DNA of 64,000 bases from positions 34,780,014 to 34,844,013 of the forward strand of contig CP141144.1 in NCBI GenBank assembly GCA_035235625.1, read 5' to 3'. The notes below the pieces were generated by a model. That model had not been told where the DNA came from and ran no database searches. It saw only the letters and a program-made list of their open reading frames with translations. Source of the stretch: Saururus chinensis. Lineage: Eukaryota; Streptophyta; Magnoliopsida; Piperales; Saururaceae. Shown here piece after piece: positions 11,748-21,829 of the stretch (within the stretch, counting starts at the first letter, position 1; every line of letters starts with the position of its first letter). Both the position numbers and the translations under genes were made by a program.

Positions 11748-12338
11748 CTATATAAGCTTCACCACCTTTCTGGTTTGGTTTGTCAAGGGTAAGGCTATAC
11801 TAAAAAATCCTTGAATGAACTTTCCATAATAATTGGCAAGCCCTAGAAAATTCCTAATTTTTGTGACTATCTTGGGCCTTTCCCACTTTATTATTGCTTC
11901 GATCTTGGATGTGTCCACTAACATTCCATTTTTAGAAATAATATGACTCAGAAATATAATTTGTTCAAACCAAAATTCACATTTACTCAAATTAGCATAG
12001 AGTCGATGGTCTCTTAGTGTTCGAAGAATTATTCTTAAGAGTTCTCGATGTTCTTTTGGATTTTGAGAGTAGACAAATATATCATCAATAAAAACAATTA
12101 CAATTTTGTCCAAGTAAGTTTAAAAAACTCAATTCATCAAATCCTTGACTGCTACAAAAACATTAGTTAATCCGAATGGCATTATTAGAAATTCATAATG
12201 GCCATATCGGGTATGAAAGGATGTCTTTGAAATATCTTCATCCCGTATTCTCAGCTGATGTTACCTTGATCTCAAATCTATCTTTGAAAATATTTTTTCT
12301 TCTTGCAGCTGATCAAGCAAATCATCGATCTTGCGTAA
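11748..12338 (-). pseudogene. G1 reverse transcriptase, C-terminal portion (fossil)
   Basis: The segment includes the catalytic-loop region (IVFIDDIFVYS), the LYANLSKCEFW block, the FLSHIISKNGMLVDTSKIEAI block and FLGLANYYGKFI, all standard in Ty3/gypsy reverse transcriptase. The rest of the domain lies on the far side of the solo LTR, at 15,756-16,000. Confidence 0.9.
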
Positions 12339-12750
12339 AGGATTGTAAGATCCCTGAATTTGAACCGGTTGTAAATTCATTATGTTGAATTACTTTTTTG
12401 TGGTTTAAGTCGTTTCTGATCAATTTTGATGATTTTTAAAAATAAAGGTGATTTACAAAGGTTTTAAAGAAAAATAACTTCATATTTTTGAGTTTTAAGT
12501 GAAACCAAACCATTTATGAATTTTTGGAATTTTTGCATATTTTTTAAAAATTAGGGTTTGGCAGGACCCCTTGTGAGCCCCATAGTCAAATTTGGGGTTT
12601 TTGGTCCAAAACATACCACACATCAAAGGGGGTACAAAAAATTTCAGAAAATTTCTAGCCCTAATTAGAGTTTAAATGGCCAAAATACCTACTTTTAGTT
12701 AAAAGTTCTATTCTCACCCTAAGTTTTAATTAGGTATAACTCGTCTCTTC

Positions 12751-12760
12751 CTATAAAAGG
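12751..12760 (+). promoter_or_regulatory. LTR TATA box
   Basis: CTATAAAAGG lies about 408 bp into the solo LTR. The reverse-oriented relative at 40,482-43,794 has CTATAAATAG at about the same distance from its own start, which supports a conserved promoter position. Confidence 0.6.
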
Positions 12761-14334
12761 AAACGAGCTGACCCTTTCCCATTTGGGAAAGGGTTGGGCC
12801 AAGAAATTTGGAGCCTAATCCCCAATTAGACCTAAAGAGGAAGTAATTAGAAGTAATATTTCCTTAATATTTAGGGTTTTTCTTAAAATCCTCTTAATCT
12901 TGTCTTCCTCTATTGATTCAATCTAGTTTTTAAGCATTAAATCACTATTTTACTCCTCTACCTCAAACCCTAACCTTCAAAAATTCAATTTTATACCTCC
13001 TAAGCTCTAGATCTAGGATTTGTTTTATAATTTTCAAGTCTAAATCGAGTTTAGGTGTGTTTTAACATAAAAATTTTACTTTTTGAAGGTTTTAGAGGTG
13101 ATTGAAGTGTAAATCAAACTCAAATTAAGTGGCGAGGTAATGGGTTTTCATCTCAGCCTTAATATGTATGCAAATCTCGATTTTTATGCGTTTTGAATAA
13201 ATGGGTTTCATATTTAGGGCTTTAATGGTGGATTTATAAAAAGTTAATCTTTTGCCTTGATTACTTAGGGTTTTGATTTGAAATGAGTTGATTTAATGTT
13301 CTGGAATGTTTAATTTGATTTTGATGGTGTATGAGGCTTGAAATGAAGATTTTAAGCTTCAGTAATAATGTTTTAGTTTTAAATTTCAAAAGGAAGGAAG
13401 AAGACCTCGATTTACCTTTTTTGCGAACAATCGACCACTAGGCCGATCGAACAGCCTGCCAGGCCGATCAATTGGCTACACGATAGATTTGACCCTTTTG
13501 TTTGTAATGCTCATTTTTGTGCTTTTGCTCCCAAGTGATGTTTCTAATGTTTATGTGGAGTGTTTTGAGTTAGATTAAGCTACTAGAAGAGTATACTACT
13601 TATGTTGGTATTTATGACACATGCTTACGTATTTTGTGAAATTACATATGAATGGTTAGACATGTTAACATTGATTATCTTGAACTTATGGGGGATGAAA
13701 CTTTTATGTTCTAAGTATGTTTCGAGCAGGGTTATTATATGATAATGAGATGATATGTTATCTTATAATATGAATGACTTGTGGGTGAATGGTGATATCA
13801 TGTTCTAGCTTTATGTGTAGAATAGTCATGCTTGTAAGAGTTGAGCATTTGATTATATACAAATGGAATGATGGTTTAAGTTAGATTTCACCCATGATTT
13901 CAGTTAGTAATTATGATTAGATTTTTATCAAAGCATGTGGGGTATTTGCTATGAAATCGTGGTTGTTTAGATTCGATTATGATGCATGTGGGGACTGATG
14001 AGAGTACATTCCATGTGTGGGAATTCATGTAGATCTTCCTCACGTATGCATCATGATTTGATGCATCATGAAGTGGACTTCATGAATGAGTATTTATCGA
14101 TGATTAGCCGTGGTTGATTGATTATATGCAATGATGTGAGATTGTGTGCGGAATTAATCGATCATTGGCTTAATTGGAACTTGGTATGTCCGAAAGGACA
14201 TAATTTCGATTTGAGTTCCTATGTGGAATATGTATACTCACCGGGTTGAGTCAATCTGAATTGTTAATGGGCTTGAAATTTATTTATTGAGATAGTTGAA
14301 CCTAGACCCTAAGAATCCAGAGTGGTATGCCTTT

Positions 14335-14510
14335 GTGGACCGGCTACCACTTGTTTTAGTTAGTTCGAACTCTCCCATTGCAGAGATGTCCAGAGGGAAC
14401 ATACTGCTCTAGTTAATTCAGACGTTCCTGGCCTAGATTGTCCAGAGTGAGCAGACTTGCTCTAGTTAATTTGAACTTCCTGTGTAGATTGCCCAGAGCG
14501 AGCAGAGGGG
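14335..14510. repeat. About 63-bp degenerate tandem repeat in the solo LTR
   Basis: Two to three units are centred on GCTCTAGTTAATT and TTGTCCAGAGTGAGCAGA-like strings. Confidence 0.55.
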
Positions 14511-14749
14511 ATGACTACCCCTACACCCTAGTTTTCCGGATAGGAAATTAGACTGCACCCAAAGTGGGTAATATGATTGTATTCCTCTCCATGAAAGAGA
14601 CATTCACCATTCCATGATAATGCATGTGTATGAGATAATATTATGTCCATATTACATAGGTTGTGTAGGGATATTTGAGATTATGTGACACATGTGGATA
14701 CGATTTATTATGCATGATCTTGATGTAGTATGGTTTAAACACTTATCAT

Positions 14750-15050
14750 GCAGGTGAATGAGCTATGGAATGTCTGAGATTATATGAATGCATGATTTGA
14801 ATTATGTGTTAGATACACTCCACATGCAGGTTGATGTGATATGAAATACACAATCTAAATCATGTGATTGAGACTATTATGCAGATTGATGTGATATTAA
14901 TACACGATCTAAATCATGTGAGTGAGACTATTATGTAGGTTTATGTGATATGAATGCATGATCTGAATGGTGTGAATGAGACATTATTATGCAGGTTTAT
15001 GTGATATGGTCGCATGATCAGAAAATGTGTGAAAGACACTTCTCATATGG
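14750..15050. repeat. About 62-bp tandem repeat in the solo LTR, 4-5 units
   Basis: Units share ATGCAGGTTTATGTGATATG, GCATGATCTGAAT and GAGAC. The reverse-oriented relative carries the equivalent array at about 41,190-41,530. Confidence 0.7.
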
Positions 15051-15755
15051 TTTATAGTGGTATTATGCTTGATTGGATTAGATGAGGATCATTACTTATG
15101 CAGGATGGATGCTAAGTTATGATATGATTATTTATTCCCTGATTTGATAGGTGTGTCATAAGCATGCTAGCTTTTATGTATAGGGATAAATAGGGGTTAG
15201 CAAGCCATGATGGTTTTCTGATTATTGTCGCCAAATTCAAACCTTACTAAGTTTTACTTACCCCCTTTCTTTGTTTTTGTTTTGGGGCTGCATGGTTTGA
15301 CATGCAGTCGGGCAGGACCTTCTGTATGAGGAATGGTCGGGGGGAGCATGGAATTAGGCATGGATGCCTCTAGACTTTGTTATGTTTTTCTAATTTACTT
15401 TGTTATGATAATAGAACATCATGTATGGTAGTTCTTGTTTCTGACTCATGTATATCTTATGTTTTTAGATCTATTTGAAACTTTTCGATTTGAGCCATGT
15501 GTGTTGGTTCGGGATTCTAAGATGTGGGTATAAGACTTGTGGACTAGTTCAGAGTTAAAGTCCACTTTTGTTCTACTTATTACTCTTGCTCAAAGGATGC
15601 GAGGTGTGTAACTCTACTAGTTAAACCACCCATATGAGGGGCTAAGTCTTCTACTATCCTTTAATCTTGTTCAATTTTCCATCGCCCCAGTGCACTTGAC
15701 CGATCCTTGGACTGGGTTTTGCTTAGGTCGAGTGATGCCAAGGTGTGACAAGGAT

Positions 15756-16000
15756 ACTTATTCTTTATGGTTACAGAGTTAAGCATCCTATAATCTATAT
15801 GTAATCTTAAAGGATTTATTTTTTTTCTTTACAAAGAGAACTGGAGCTCCCCAAGGTGAAGCACTAGGTCTGATAAATTCCTTATCTAATAATTTCTGCA
15901 ATTGACTCTTCAATTCTTTTAACTTTGCAGGAGCTATACCATAGGGTGCCTTAGAGATAGGCTCTGTTCATGGTACCAGGTCAATATTAAAATCTATCTC
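15756..16000 (-). pseudogene. G1 reverse transcriptase, N-terminal portion (fossil)
   Basis: On the minus strand the stretch encodes the polymerase entry region, with a [16 protein letters not shown]-like block followed by a [12 protein letters not shown]-like block. It is the part of the domain upstream of the solo LTR insertion. Confidence 0.75.
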
Positions 16001-16143
16001 TCTTTTAGGTGGTACCCTTGGGAGTTCATCTAAAAATACATCTAGAAAGTCATTTACTACTTCAATATCTCTTAATTTTCCAGATGTTTGACATCCCTTA
16101 AAGATCAATTGTCATGCCTTCATATCAGAAACAATACATACTC

Positions 16144-16335
16144 CTAAAGAATCTTGATTTCCATGAAAAGTAAAAGTTTCTCTACTTGCCTATGAAATAT
16201 AACTTTTTTCCTCTTACAATCTACTAATGCATCATTTTCAACTAACCACTTCATTCCTAATGTGACATTAAAGTCTATCATACTCAAGAATATAAGATTA
16301 ACCTTCCATTTTTGGTTTTCTAATGGCATAGACAC
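16144..16335 (-). pseudogene. G1 protease region (fossil)
   Basis: The frame reads FLSMIDFNVTLGMKWLVEND and then DCKRKKVIFH. This is the conserved C-terminal part of gypsy aspartic proteases, 'm.DfDvILGMdWL...iDC..k.v.F'. It sits between gag and reverse transcriptase in the expected order. Confidence 0.8.
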
Positions 16336-16633
16336 ATCTTGGAGAAATTTTTGGGCTATAAAATTTTTTCCACAGGAGTTGACACTTCTAAAATATATTT
16401 TAGTTCCATAACCAGATAACCAATACTAAAAGTAAAATCACAGGAGATAAAAGAATGTGTCGATCCTTGATCTATTAAACTTTAGCAATCGTATACGAAA
16501 TTAAAAGTGTAACTTGTATAACTGCTATTGATGTTTGAGCTTCCTTTGCAGTGATAGCATATACCCACCTTTGTGCCTTAAGTTTATGCTCTGTCTTCAT
16601 CTCTTCTTGATTTTTCTTCTTAGGGAATTCCTT

Positions 16634-17612
16634 AACCTTATGCCCAACATCCCCGCACTCAAAGCATCACCTTTCAGTGATATAACAGCTTTTCAGTTGA
16701 TGGAATCAGTTACATCTGGGACATTTCTCTACCTTCTTTCCCCCTTGAGTTTGGGTTGGCAATCCAAAGGTTCTCTGAAATTTTTGATTTGTATTATGGG
16801 TAGGGAATGTCATGTTTCTCTTCCAGTTTTAGAATTAATGTTTTCCCATGGTCGTTTCTTTCGGCCAAAAACTCATGATAATCTTGTTCCATCAAATAGG
16901 CCAATTCCACAGCTTTGGCAATAGTAGGTTGAAATCCTATTATTCTATTACGAAATCCATTATTCAGACCTCTGATAAATTTTTGAGCTTTCTTTAATTC
17001 TGTAGGACACACTTCAGGAGCAAAGCATTGTAGCTGCACAAACTTATTTTCATACTTAAATACTATCATGTTTCCTTGCTGAAGATCTAAGAATTCTTTT
17101 TCTTTCTTTTCCTGAACATGAGGTGGAAAATATTTATTATATAATACTTCTTGAACTCTTCCCACTTAATATTCTACTTGTTAGGGAATAAATATCTTTC
17201 TACCATTGGCCACCAATAGGCTGCCTCTACTATCATTGCAAAAGTGACTACACCCACTTTCCTATTTTTTAGAACTTTCATTGCGTTGAAAATTCTTTCA
17301 ACCTCAAATGTCTATTTCTTGGTTGCTTCTGGTCCATCCTCTCTTGAGAATTCTGGAACAACTTTCTTTAATCACTCAACCAAATTGTCCTTTTCACTGT
17401 GACTGCTTTTAGCCACATCCACAGAGTTGCTTAAACCATTAGGGCTAGGCCGGAATCCTATAGTCTATAGATACCGGGTCATCCTATGTATCATTAGATC
17501 AAGGAGATTATCCATCTAATTTTCTAGTGTCCTTACACCCTGAGGAAAGACGTTTTTAGCTTGGCCAAAATCATCCAACAATTGTACTTCTTTACTGTTA
17601 TGAGAAGTCATT
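16634..17612 (-). pseudogene. G1 gag region with zinc knuckle (fossil)
   Basis: At 16,794-17,165 the frame shows a retrotransposon gag core (YNKYFPP, EFLDLQQGNMIVFKYENKF, FAPEVCP, FIRGL). Further along the minus strand, near 16,634-16,680, CFECGDVGHK marks a nucleocapsid zinc knuckle. A plausible gag start, with ATGACTTCTCATAAC, is near 17,612. The layout matches the better-preserved gag at 35.6-36.7 kb. Confidence 0.8.
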
Positions 17613-17831
17613 TTGGGGTGTTAACATATTGTAACTACCTTGAAATCACAAGAAAGTTTTTAAAACTAAGGGTTTATTTAAAAACATTCTCATACATATT
17701 CATATAACTGCAAAAGAAGTATTTCAAATACACATGTCAAAAATATACTACATAAAACCTAAACACATAGAAATATTTTCTTTTTCAATGTTGGAGAAAT
17801 CCTTTCAAGGAAAGATTTTCCTCATTGGGCA

Positions 17832-18230
17832 CTAATAGAAGTAGTGCTCTCGTTGGTCACAAAATATATAGATCTTGAGCAAATGCTCTATGTACCACAT
17901 CAGCCCCTTGCCCTTGCGTTGACTTTGAGTCCATTCATCTTCCATCTCCCTTTCCTCTTCCTCTTCCTGGGGTATTTCATTGAGGTCAAAGTCACACAGA
18001 ACATGTCCTCGTTCAAGGTTATTTTGCCTCTCCTCCATGCATTGGGCTTTTTTGAAGAGCTCTCCCTCAATTGGGTATTCCCAAGACAGGTTGATCTCTG
18101 GGGTTTCATCCTCAATCGAGTTTCCCTCTAAGGGGCTTTCCTTGGTCAGGTTTTCTTCTAGGGAATCCTTTTTGAACAGGTTTTCCTCAAGAGGCTCAAA
18201 CGGATCCTCTTGATCAATGGTGGGGAGTTA
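17832..18230 (-). other. Extra acidic open frame in the G1 leader with an EAR-like motif
   Basis: Between the primer site and gag, one minus-strand frame stays open for about 130 codons. Its first half has degenerate short repeats (PLEENLF, SLEENLT, PLEGNSIEDE, PIEGELF). Then comes CDFDLNEIPQEEEE: DLNEIP (17,970-17,987) fits the plant EAR repressor motif DLNxxP, followed by an acidic tract. Ty3/gypsy elements normally have no protein here, although extra frames are known in some plant elements. No homologue was recognised, and the motif could be chance. Confidence 0.45.
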
Positions 18231-18513
18231 GGATTTATCACTTCATGGACATCGTCATCCTCTGCATTTTAATTAGGTTTATTTGAGGATGAAGCTTCTG
18301 CCTTTGAGATTGTGCCGCTCTTTTTTTCTTCTTTGGTTGGTAAGGGCATTTTTTAGTGGCCATGTGGTATAGAGAGCCTACAATAAGTGTCATTTCTTTA
18401 TTTTCCCATCACTGTTTTATAATTGTCAAAACAAAACATAACATTAGTAAAATCATCAAACTTAAATAGTAACTATTTGTGTGACTAATCATAGTTATAC
18501 CATAGTGATTTTA

Positions 18514-18528
18514 GGCTCCAATACCAAA
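18514..18528 (-). other. G1 primer-binding site, tRNA-iMet type
   Basis: On the minus strand TTTGGTATTGGAGCC directly follows the LTR end. It is close to TGGTATCAGAGCC, the complement of the initiator-methionine tRNA 3' end used by most plant LTR elements. Confidence 0.7.
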
Positions 18529-20218
18529 TGTGGCAGCCACCATTTAACAATGATATAATAAACATCGTAATTTAGTTTGACACGTGTAAATTATACTCAT
18601 GTGACCAAATGTTACGGCCGTTGGAGCATGTAACAAACATAAAATAACACATAACATCAAAATTAAATTAAAAAATAAAATACATCAGAGTAATTGCATA
18701 GCAAAAAATATTATATATATATGTATGTATATATATTGAGTTCACATAGCATAGTAGGATTATATGTTACATGGCTCATATCACTGTGTGTAGAGCTCAT
18801 AGTTATACAAAAATTGAGGCATATTCCTTCACATACTAGTCACCAAAAGAATTACAAACTATATCTTGAGCAGTAATCATATAATTGGCTAGAAAACTCT
18901 TCTTTTACTTCTGCTCTGGTATTAATCCCTACAGAGTCTGGGAGTGGGCAAGTATTTCTATACTCAATAGGTCATGTTAATATCTAAAGTATTGCTATGC
19001 TAAAAATTATGAAATAATTGAAAACTTTATCTTTACCTTAAAATAATTTGTTCATGAAACAATTTCAGAAAACAAAATTAGAAATCGTCAATTCATCCAA
19101 TGACGATAAATCCAAAAGTTGATAACGGCATTCCCCCCGTCACTAATGAGGTAATGAGAGGCTCAATAAGTGAGGAGTTTTCCCATGATACTCCACACTC
19201 ATGTGCACAATACTTATTATTTTTCTTGACTGTATCAAGGAGCTATGCTCCAATAGCTTTTGGGCTTCATACCAAATAACTACCTGTAGTTTATGTGCTT
19301 TATACAATATAACTACTCTTCACAGCAAATCAATATTATCAAAAAATTCAAACAATAAAGCAACGTGTGAACAACATTTTATAAACATAACATTTTCAAA
19401 AAAAACTTGAAAAAGTAGAAATAGAACAAGGACAGTTTAGGAAATAGTAATTATACAGGCAAAGCATCAATTTAAAGCTTAAGACTCCCTACTTCAAAGT
19501 TGAAGTAAAATTTCATGATTGAAAAAGATGTCTAACAGAAAAACCGACCCTACCACATTTGACATGCTCGATTTAGCTAGAAACAACTCTTGAATCGTCT
19601 TGTTCAGACTTTGAATAAAGCAAAAATGCGGAAGAGAAATTTCTAGTGTGTGTAAAGGAGGAACTGGCACGCGAAGCCTATTTATAAGTTGGGCACACCA
19701 AACCGCATGTGACGTGTTAACGGGCTGCCTTGCATGCCCATTAATGCATCACACTTGTTGTGACGCGTGTTGTGACTGTGTGAAGTGTAGCGTAGTGGCC
19801 ATCCTTACGCAGACGTGCGTCAAGCGCACCGTCGCACCGTCGCACATTGCCACTATGCTTTTTAATATTTTTTTTCCAAATTCAAAATACTTCAAATGAC
19901 AATATCTTTTAACCACAAGTCGGAATCACGCGATCTTAGTACCAATGGACTCGTATCAATGAGCCCTTTGAAACAAGACCACTTATGGTTAGCTTTTACC
20001 ATAGTTTTTCACTGGGTCTCACCCATGAGGCACACTTCTTGAGGCTGTTACTTATGGCCCCGATGTCCAATTCAAGTGATTCAAGGACCGTAATACTGGT
20101 TTGTTAGAGCTCTACCACGTACCTTTATAAACTTATCCTAAAACAGTATTCTTCCAATAAAATTATACTAAAACACTATTATTAGTTTTAAAAACACCAA
20201 AAGATTAGGGTTGTCACA
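18529..20218 (-). repeat. LTR of G1 (1.69 kb)
   Basis: In plus orientation it runs from TGTGGCAGCCACC to AGGGTTGTCACA. It is bounded by the primer site on one side and Ulp1 coding sequence on the other. ATTTA at 20,219-20,223 would be one TSD copy; its partner was not found, consistent with loss of the other end. Confidence 0.8.
19676..19688 (-). promoter_or_regulatory. LTR TATA box of G1
   Basis: The minus strand reads CTTATAAATAGGC. The LTRs of the chromovirus at 29,805 carry nearly the same string, CTTATAAATAGCG, at an equivalent place. Confidence 0.6.
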
Positions 20219-20495
20219 ATTTAGGTGGTATAACCTGCTAAAGAGTGATCACAATCACCACTTTGCAAAGGTTGATCATATTCGGAAATGTGTTGCTGCT
20301 GAAATGGAAAGGGTCCTGTACATAAAGGGTGCAACAAAGTGGCCAATGATGAAGATCAACAAATGCCCATATCAACATACATACAATGACTGTGGTATTT
20401 TCCTCATGTATTATATAAGAAAGCTGGTCAGAGAAATCCTACGTACGGCTTATGTAGGATTCATATCGTGTAATCAGCACAATGCATATACGTAA
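20219..20495 (+). pseudogene. C-terminal part of a Ulp1/SENP-type (C48) cysteine protease, MULE-borne
   Basis: The frame reads WYNLLKSDHNHHFAKVDHIR and later KINKCPYQHTYNDCGIFLMYY. Its Q-x4-5-DCGIF block carries the oxyanion-hole Gln and the nucleophile Cys of C48 proteases, which cleave SUMO-like modifiers. The catalytic His and Asp would lie upstream and are not present here, because the G1 LTR abuts the exon at 20,218. The frame closes at ACGTAAG, where GTAAGT could be a splice donor. Plant MULEs often carry such genes, and the opposing transposase supports that origin. The gene is cut and non-functional. Confidence 0.8.
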
Positions 20496-20499
20496 GTCA

Positions 20500-21829
20500 T
20501 GTTACTAATAACATGAAGCCATATTAAGTCATCTAAGTTAGGTGATAGCTTGTGTAAGCAACAACACGCCAAGGCCTATGTTGTGTCATTGTTCATATGA
20601 CTGTTTGTTTACATCGTGTTAGGAAGCACACAATCTTTCAGTTGGATGTGTATCCGATCAACGAAATATATTTAGGTCATTCCATATTAGTGCGATGATT
20701 GTATCATCGAGAGTGTGACTATATGTTTATTGTGTCACTGATAATGTGAGAAGGATTAAATTGCAAAATATGGACTGCAGGACAAAGTTGTAGGGAAAAA
20801 CATTGTCTATTATTAATAATAACTTTACATAACATGAGTCCATTGCAATGATACTATTCTTTATAGGACATACAAAAACAAACAATACATCAGACGTCCA
20901 TCGTCTGCATTCCCCTTCAACACTTTGTCTATAAGTTTTAGCATCTGTCACCTGGAGGGTTTGCGGGCATCTATCCACCACCAACTACATGTGAGAGAGA
21001 AAAACATAGTCAATACAATAGATAATTAAAATGAAGATTCTATAGAAGATTGTACACCAATTGTTTCTATGACCACAACCTAGTGAGTCACTAGGTAAAA
21101 TGCAATTAGATAATTGGGACATTGAAATAATGTCTACTTACAAATCATCCTCTCTAGAGGTGGACGAGGACCACACCAATCTACTCATTCGCCACCTGGG
21201 GTTGACGAAGCCATGATCAGGCATTATATAAATGGCTAGATCATCCTGCATTTCTCTCAAATGGCTGACCATATTGTGCTCATGGAGACAGATGGTGTCC
21301 AATCCTTCCAGTAGTGAAGTTTTGTACGTGTATCGAATGGTAACTGGAGGTGTGAATTTATAATTGCTGATTCGGAAATGGATGTGTTAGAAATTAGTGA
21401 TGACTCTTAGCGAATTGGAGTGACTCTTTAGAAATTGATTGCTAATTTAATTCTATTATCATGTTATCGATATTACAATGTTAATGATATCATGTAATTG
21501 ATTACACATAGCATAGATAAAACATTATTAATTGACTTTCTTTTCGTGTAATTGGTAACACCTAAAGTCTTTAGGCATGTTGCCAGTTACAAGATATGTA
21601 TATAGTATAGAATGTTTACAAACAAAAAATCAAAATATCATGTTATTGACATCATGATTTTTAAGTAGATCATGCTATCGATAACACGCTACATAAACAA
21701 AATGATGTTGCTAAGAACAATGGCATTTCCTCCAATCATTTAATGAAAGGGGTGGAAAATGCAACCCTAATTGGTGTTCCCCTTCCTTACTTCCTTTTCC
21801 TACTCTTTTAGTCCCCCTCCTTCGACTTG
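20500..21829. other. Intergenic part of the MULE with scattered ATAACAYGAT-type motifs
   Basis: No gene was recognised. Matches or near matches to the MULE motif occur near 20,464, 20,508, 20,613, 21,458, 21,637 and 21,681. A short minus-strand frame at 20,727-20,984 has no recognisable features. Confidence 0.4.

Larger units (their letters stand above)
12344..15750 (+). repeat. Solo LTR (3.4 kb) inside G1, TSD AGGAT
   Basis: It starts TGTAAGATCCCTGAATTTG and ends AAGGTGTGACA. AGGAT flanks it on both sides (12,339-12,343 and 15,751-15,755), and G1's reverse transcriptase resumes directly after. Related LTRs in the window are at 6,624-9,968, 10,380-10,766 (partial) and 40,482-43,794 (minus). 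The perfect 5-bp TSD and the absence of any internal region make solo-LTR formation by recombination the simplest reading. Confidence 0.93.
10767..20218 (-). mobile_element. Ty3/gypsy retrotransposon (G1), broken, split by a solo LTR
   Basis: Read on the minus strand, it shows an LTR (18,529-20,218), a tRNA-iMet-type primer site, a leader with an open frame, then gag, protease, reverse transcriptase, RNase H and the start of integrase. That order is Ty3/gypsy. It landed in the Ulp1 gene: coding sequence resumes immediately at 20,219. Only one LTR is present. A 3.4-kb solo LTR lies inside the reverse transcriptase region. It is an old fossil with many breaks. Similarity of its gag, protease and leader to the chromovirus at 29,805 suggests a related lineage. 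Confidence 0.85.

Noticed and set aside
18514-18528. Possible tRNA gene from TGGTATTGGAGCC
   Set aside because: Only the primer-binding stretch is present; there is no cloverleaf, and it abuts an LTR.
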